In this document: piece after piece, positions 6,254-7,227 of the stretch
How the letters are laid out: the number at the start of each line of letters is the position of its first letter
Position numbering within the stretch: position 1 is the stretch's first letter
DNA from: Gammaproteobacteria bacterium
GTDB taxonomy: Bacteria > Pseudomonadota > Gammaproteobacteria > DSM-16500
DNA: 7,227 bases
Assembly (NCBI GenBank): GCA_021323555.1
Contig: JAJONP010000101.1
Span: 1 to 7,227 of the forward strand
Direction: 5' to 3'
The notes under the pieces: generated by a model
The model's database searches: none
What the model was told of the DNA's origin: nothing
The model's input: only the letters and a program-made list of their open reading frames with translations
Position numbers and translations under genes: made by a program

Positions 6254-7227
6254 ATGTTACACATGACTCCCAAAGAAATCGTACACGAACTGGATAAACA
6301 TATTATTGGTCAAGTGGCTGCGAAACGTGCTGTTGCAATTGCATTACGTAATCGCTGGCGACGCAGGCAATTACCGAAAGAATTGGCAAATGAAGTGATG
6401 CCAAAAAATATTTTAATGATTGGGCCAACAGGTGTCGGCAAAACAGAAATTGTACGGCGTCTGGCTAAATTAATGGATGCCCCTTTTATTAAAGTAGAAG
6501 CCACAAAATTTACTGAAGTTGGTTATGTGGGACGTGATGTTGATTCTATTATCCGTGACCTAATTGATATGGCTATTAAAAGAAAACGCGAAGAAGAAGT
6601 AGAAAGAGTACGGCCGCAAGCTGAGCAGGCGGCTGATGAGCGCATCTTAAATGTGTTGTTACCCCCTCCGCGAAAAAAAACAACAGATCAACCTCAGGAG
6701 GACGTTCTGGAAGAAAGTTCATCAACCAGAGAGCTTTTCCGTAAAAGGTTGCAGGAAGGAACGCTTGATCAAACAGAAATAGAAATTGAAGTAGCTTCAT
6801 CCTCTGTCGGTGTTGAAATCATGGCGCCCCCTGGCATGGAAGAAATGACAAATCAATTGCAAAGCATGTTTCAGCATTTATCTTCCGACCGCAGGAAAAT
6901 GCGTAAGATAAAAATCGTGGATGCACGAAAAATTTTACGGGAAGAAGAAGCTGCTAAATTAATTGATGATGAAGATTTAAAAACACGCGCATTAGACAGC
7001 GTTGAACAAAACGGCATTGTATTTTTAGATGAAATTGACAAAATCGCAAAGCGCTCAGAGCAATCAGGTGCTGATGTCTCTCGTGAAGGAGTGCAACGTG
7101 ATTTATTACCGCTCATCGAAGGTTCTACTGTCTCCACAAAATACGGTATGGTACGTACCGATCATATATTATTTATTGCATCAGGTGCTTTTCATTATGC
7201 AAAACCTTCTGATCTGATTCCTGAATT
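6254..7227 (+). CDS. hslU: ATP-dependent protease ATPase subunit HslU (ClpY), cut by window edge
   Basis: The first 324 residues (of about 443 in E. coli) of the AAA+ unfoldase that feeds substrates into HslV. Starts with [20 protein letters not shown]. Walker A GPTGVGKT is at 57-64, the pore loop GYVG at 90-93, and Walker B IVFLDEID at 255-262. Between about 110 and 240 lies the charged, HslU-specific I domain, including LLPPPRKK and APPGMEEM. The visible end, [14 protein letters not shown], is the sensor-1 region, and the C-terminal domain that docks on HslV is outside the window. The frame is uninterrupted. Three in-frame ATGs (6245, 6254, 6263) are possible; 6254 is preferred because it gives the same spacing to MTP-EIV as E. 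coli (MSEMTP) and the purine-rich AAGAGA lies about ten bases upstream, whereas 6245 is too close to it. The gap from hslV is 14 bases. Confidence 0.97.
   Translation, partial: MLHMTPKEIVHELDKHIIGQVAAKRAVAIALRNRWRRRQLPKELANEVMPKNILMIGPTGVGKTEIVRRLAKLMDAPFIKVEATKFTEVGYVGRDVDSIIRDLIDMAIKRKREEEVERVRPQAEQAADERILNVLLPPPRKKTTDQPQEDVLEESSSTRELFRKRLQEGTLDQTEIEIEVASSSVGVEIMAPPGMEEMTNQLQSMFQHLSSDRRKMRKIKIVDARKILREEEAAKLIDDEDLKTRALDSVEQNGIVFLDEIDKIAKRSEQSGADVSREGVQRDLLPLIEGSTVSTKYGMVRTDHILFIASGAFHYAKPSDLIPE

Noticed and set aside
6240..7227. Possible frameshift or unusual insertion in hslU, because its long charged middle looks unlike AAA+ proteins
   Set aside because: The frame translates without a break, and a charged I domain between Walker A and Walker B is normal for HslU.

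Overview
The window reads as a chromosomal housekeeping segment from a low-GC gammaproteobacterium. The evidence is gene order: argS, a small FtsN-like membrane gene, hslV, hslU on one side, and pepP-ubiH on the other. Both are known gammaproteobacterial neighbourhoods. AT-rich DNA together with this content is compatible with the Legionellales/Coxiellaceae area, but that is inference, not something the sequence proves. No tRNA, rRNA, CRISPR array, insertion sequence or phage gene was seen.

Layout. The left half runs on the minus strand: pepP (proline aminopeptidase), then ubiH (ubiquinone hydroxylase) with a 4-base ATGA overlap, then a 78-residue ribbon-helix-helix protein resembling CopG/BrnA antitoxins, then an AT-rich gap with a perfect 11-bp inverted repeat that looks like a terminator, then trxA (thioredoxin with a WCSPC active site). 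The first 198 bases lie downstream of trxA and hold no gene I can support.

The right half runs on the plus strand: argS (arginyl-tRNA synthetase), a 112-residue single-pass membrane protein that looks like the front part of FtsN without its SPOR domain, hslV (protease subunit, TTG start), and hslU (ATPase/unfoldase), which runs off the right edge at about residue 324. The genes are tightly packed (gaps of 1, 25 and 14 bases), so they are probably one transcription unit. The two halves diverge from a 93-base intergenic region at 3475-3567, where candidate promoters for argS and pepP overlap at a common -10 core.

How the genes work together: HslV and HslU form one ATP-dependent protease. PepP and UbiH are grouped by a conserved operon rather than one pathway. 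The FtsN-like gene sits where many gammaproteobacteria encode a SPOR-domain cell-division protein. I found no obvious new multi-gene system. The items most worth a second look are the SPOR-less FtsN-like protein and the antitoxin-like protein with no visible toxin partner.
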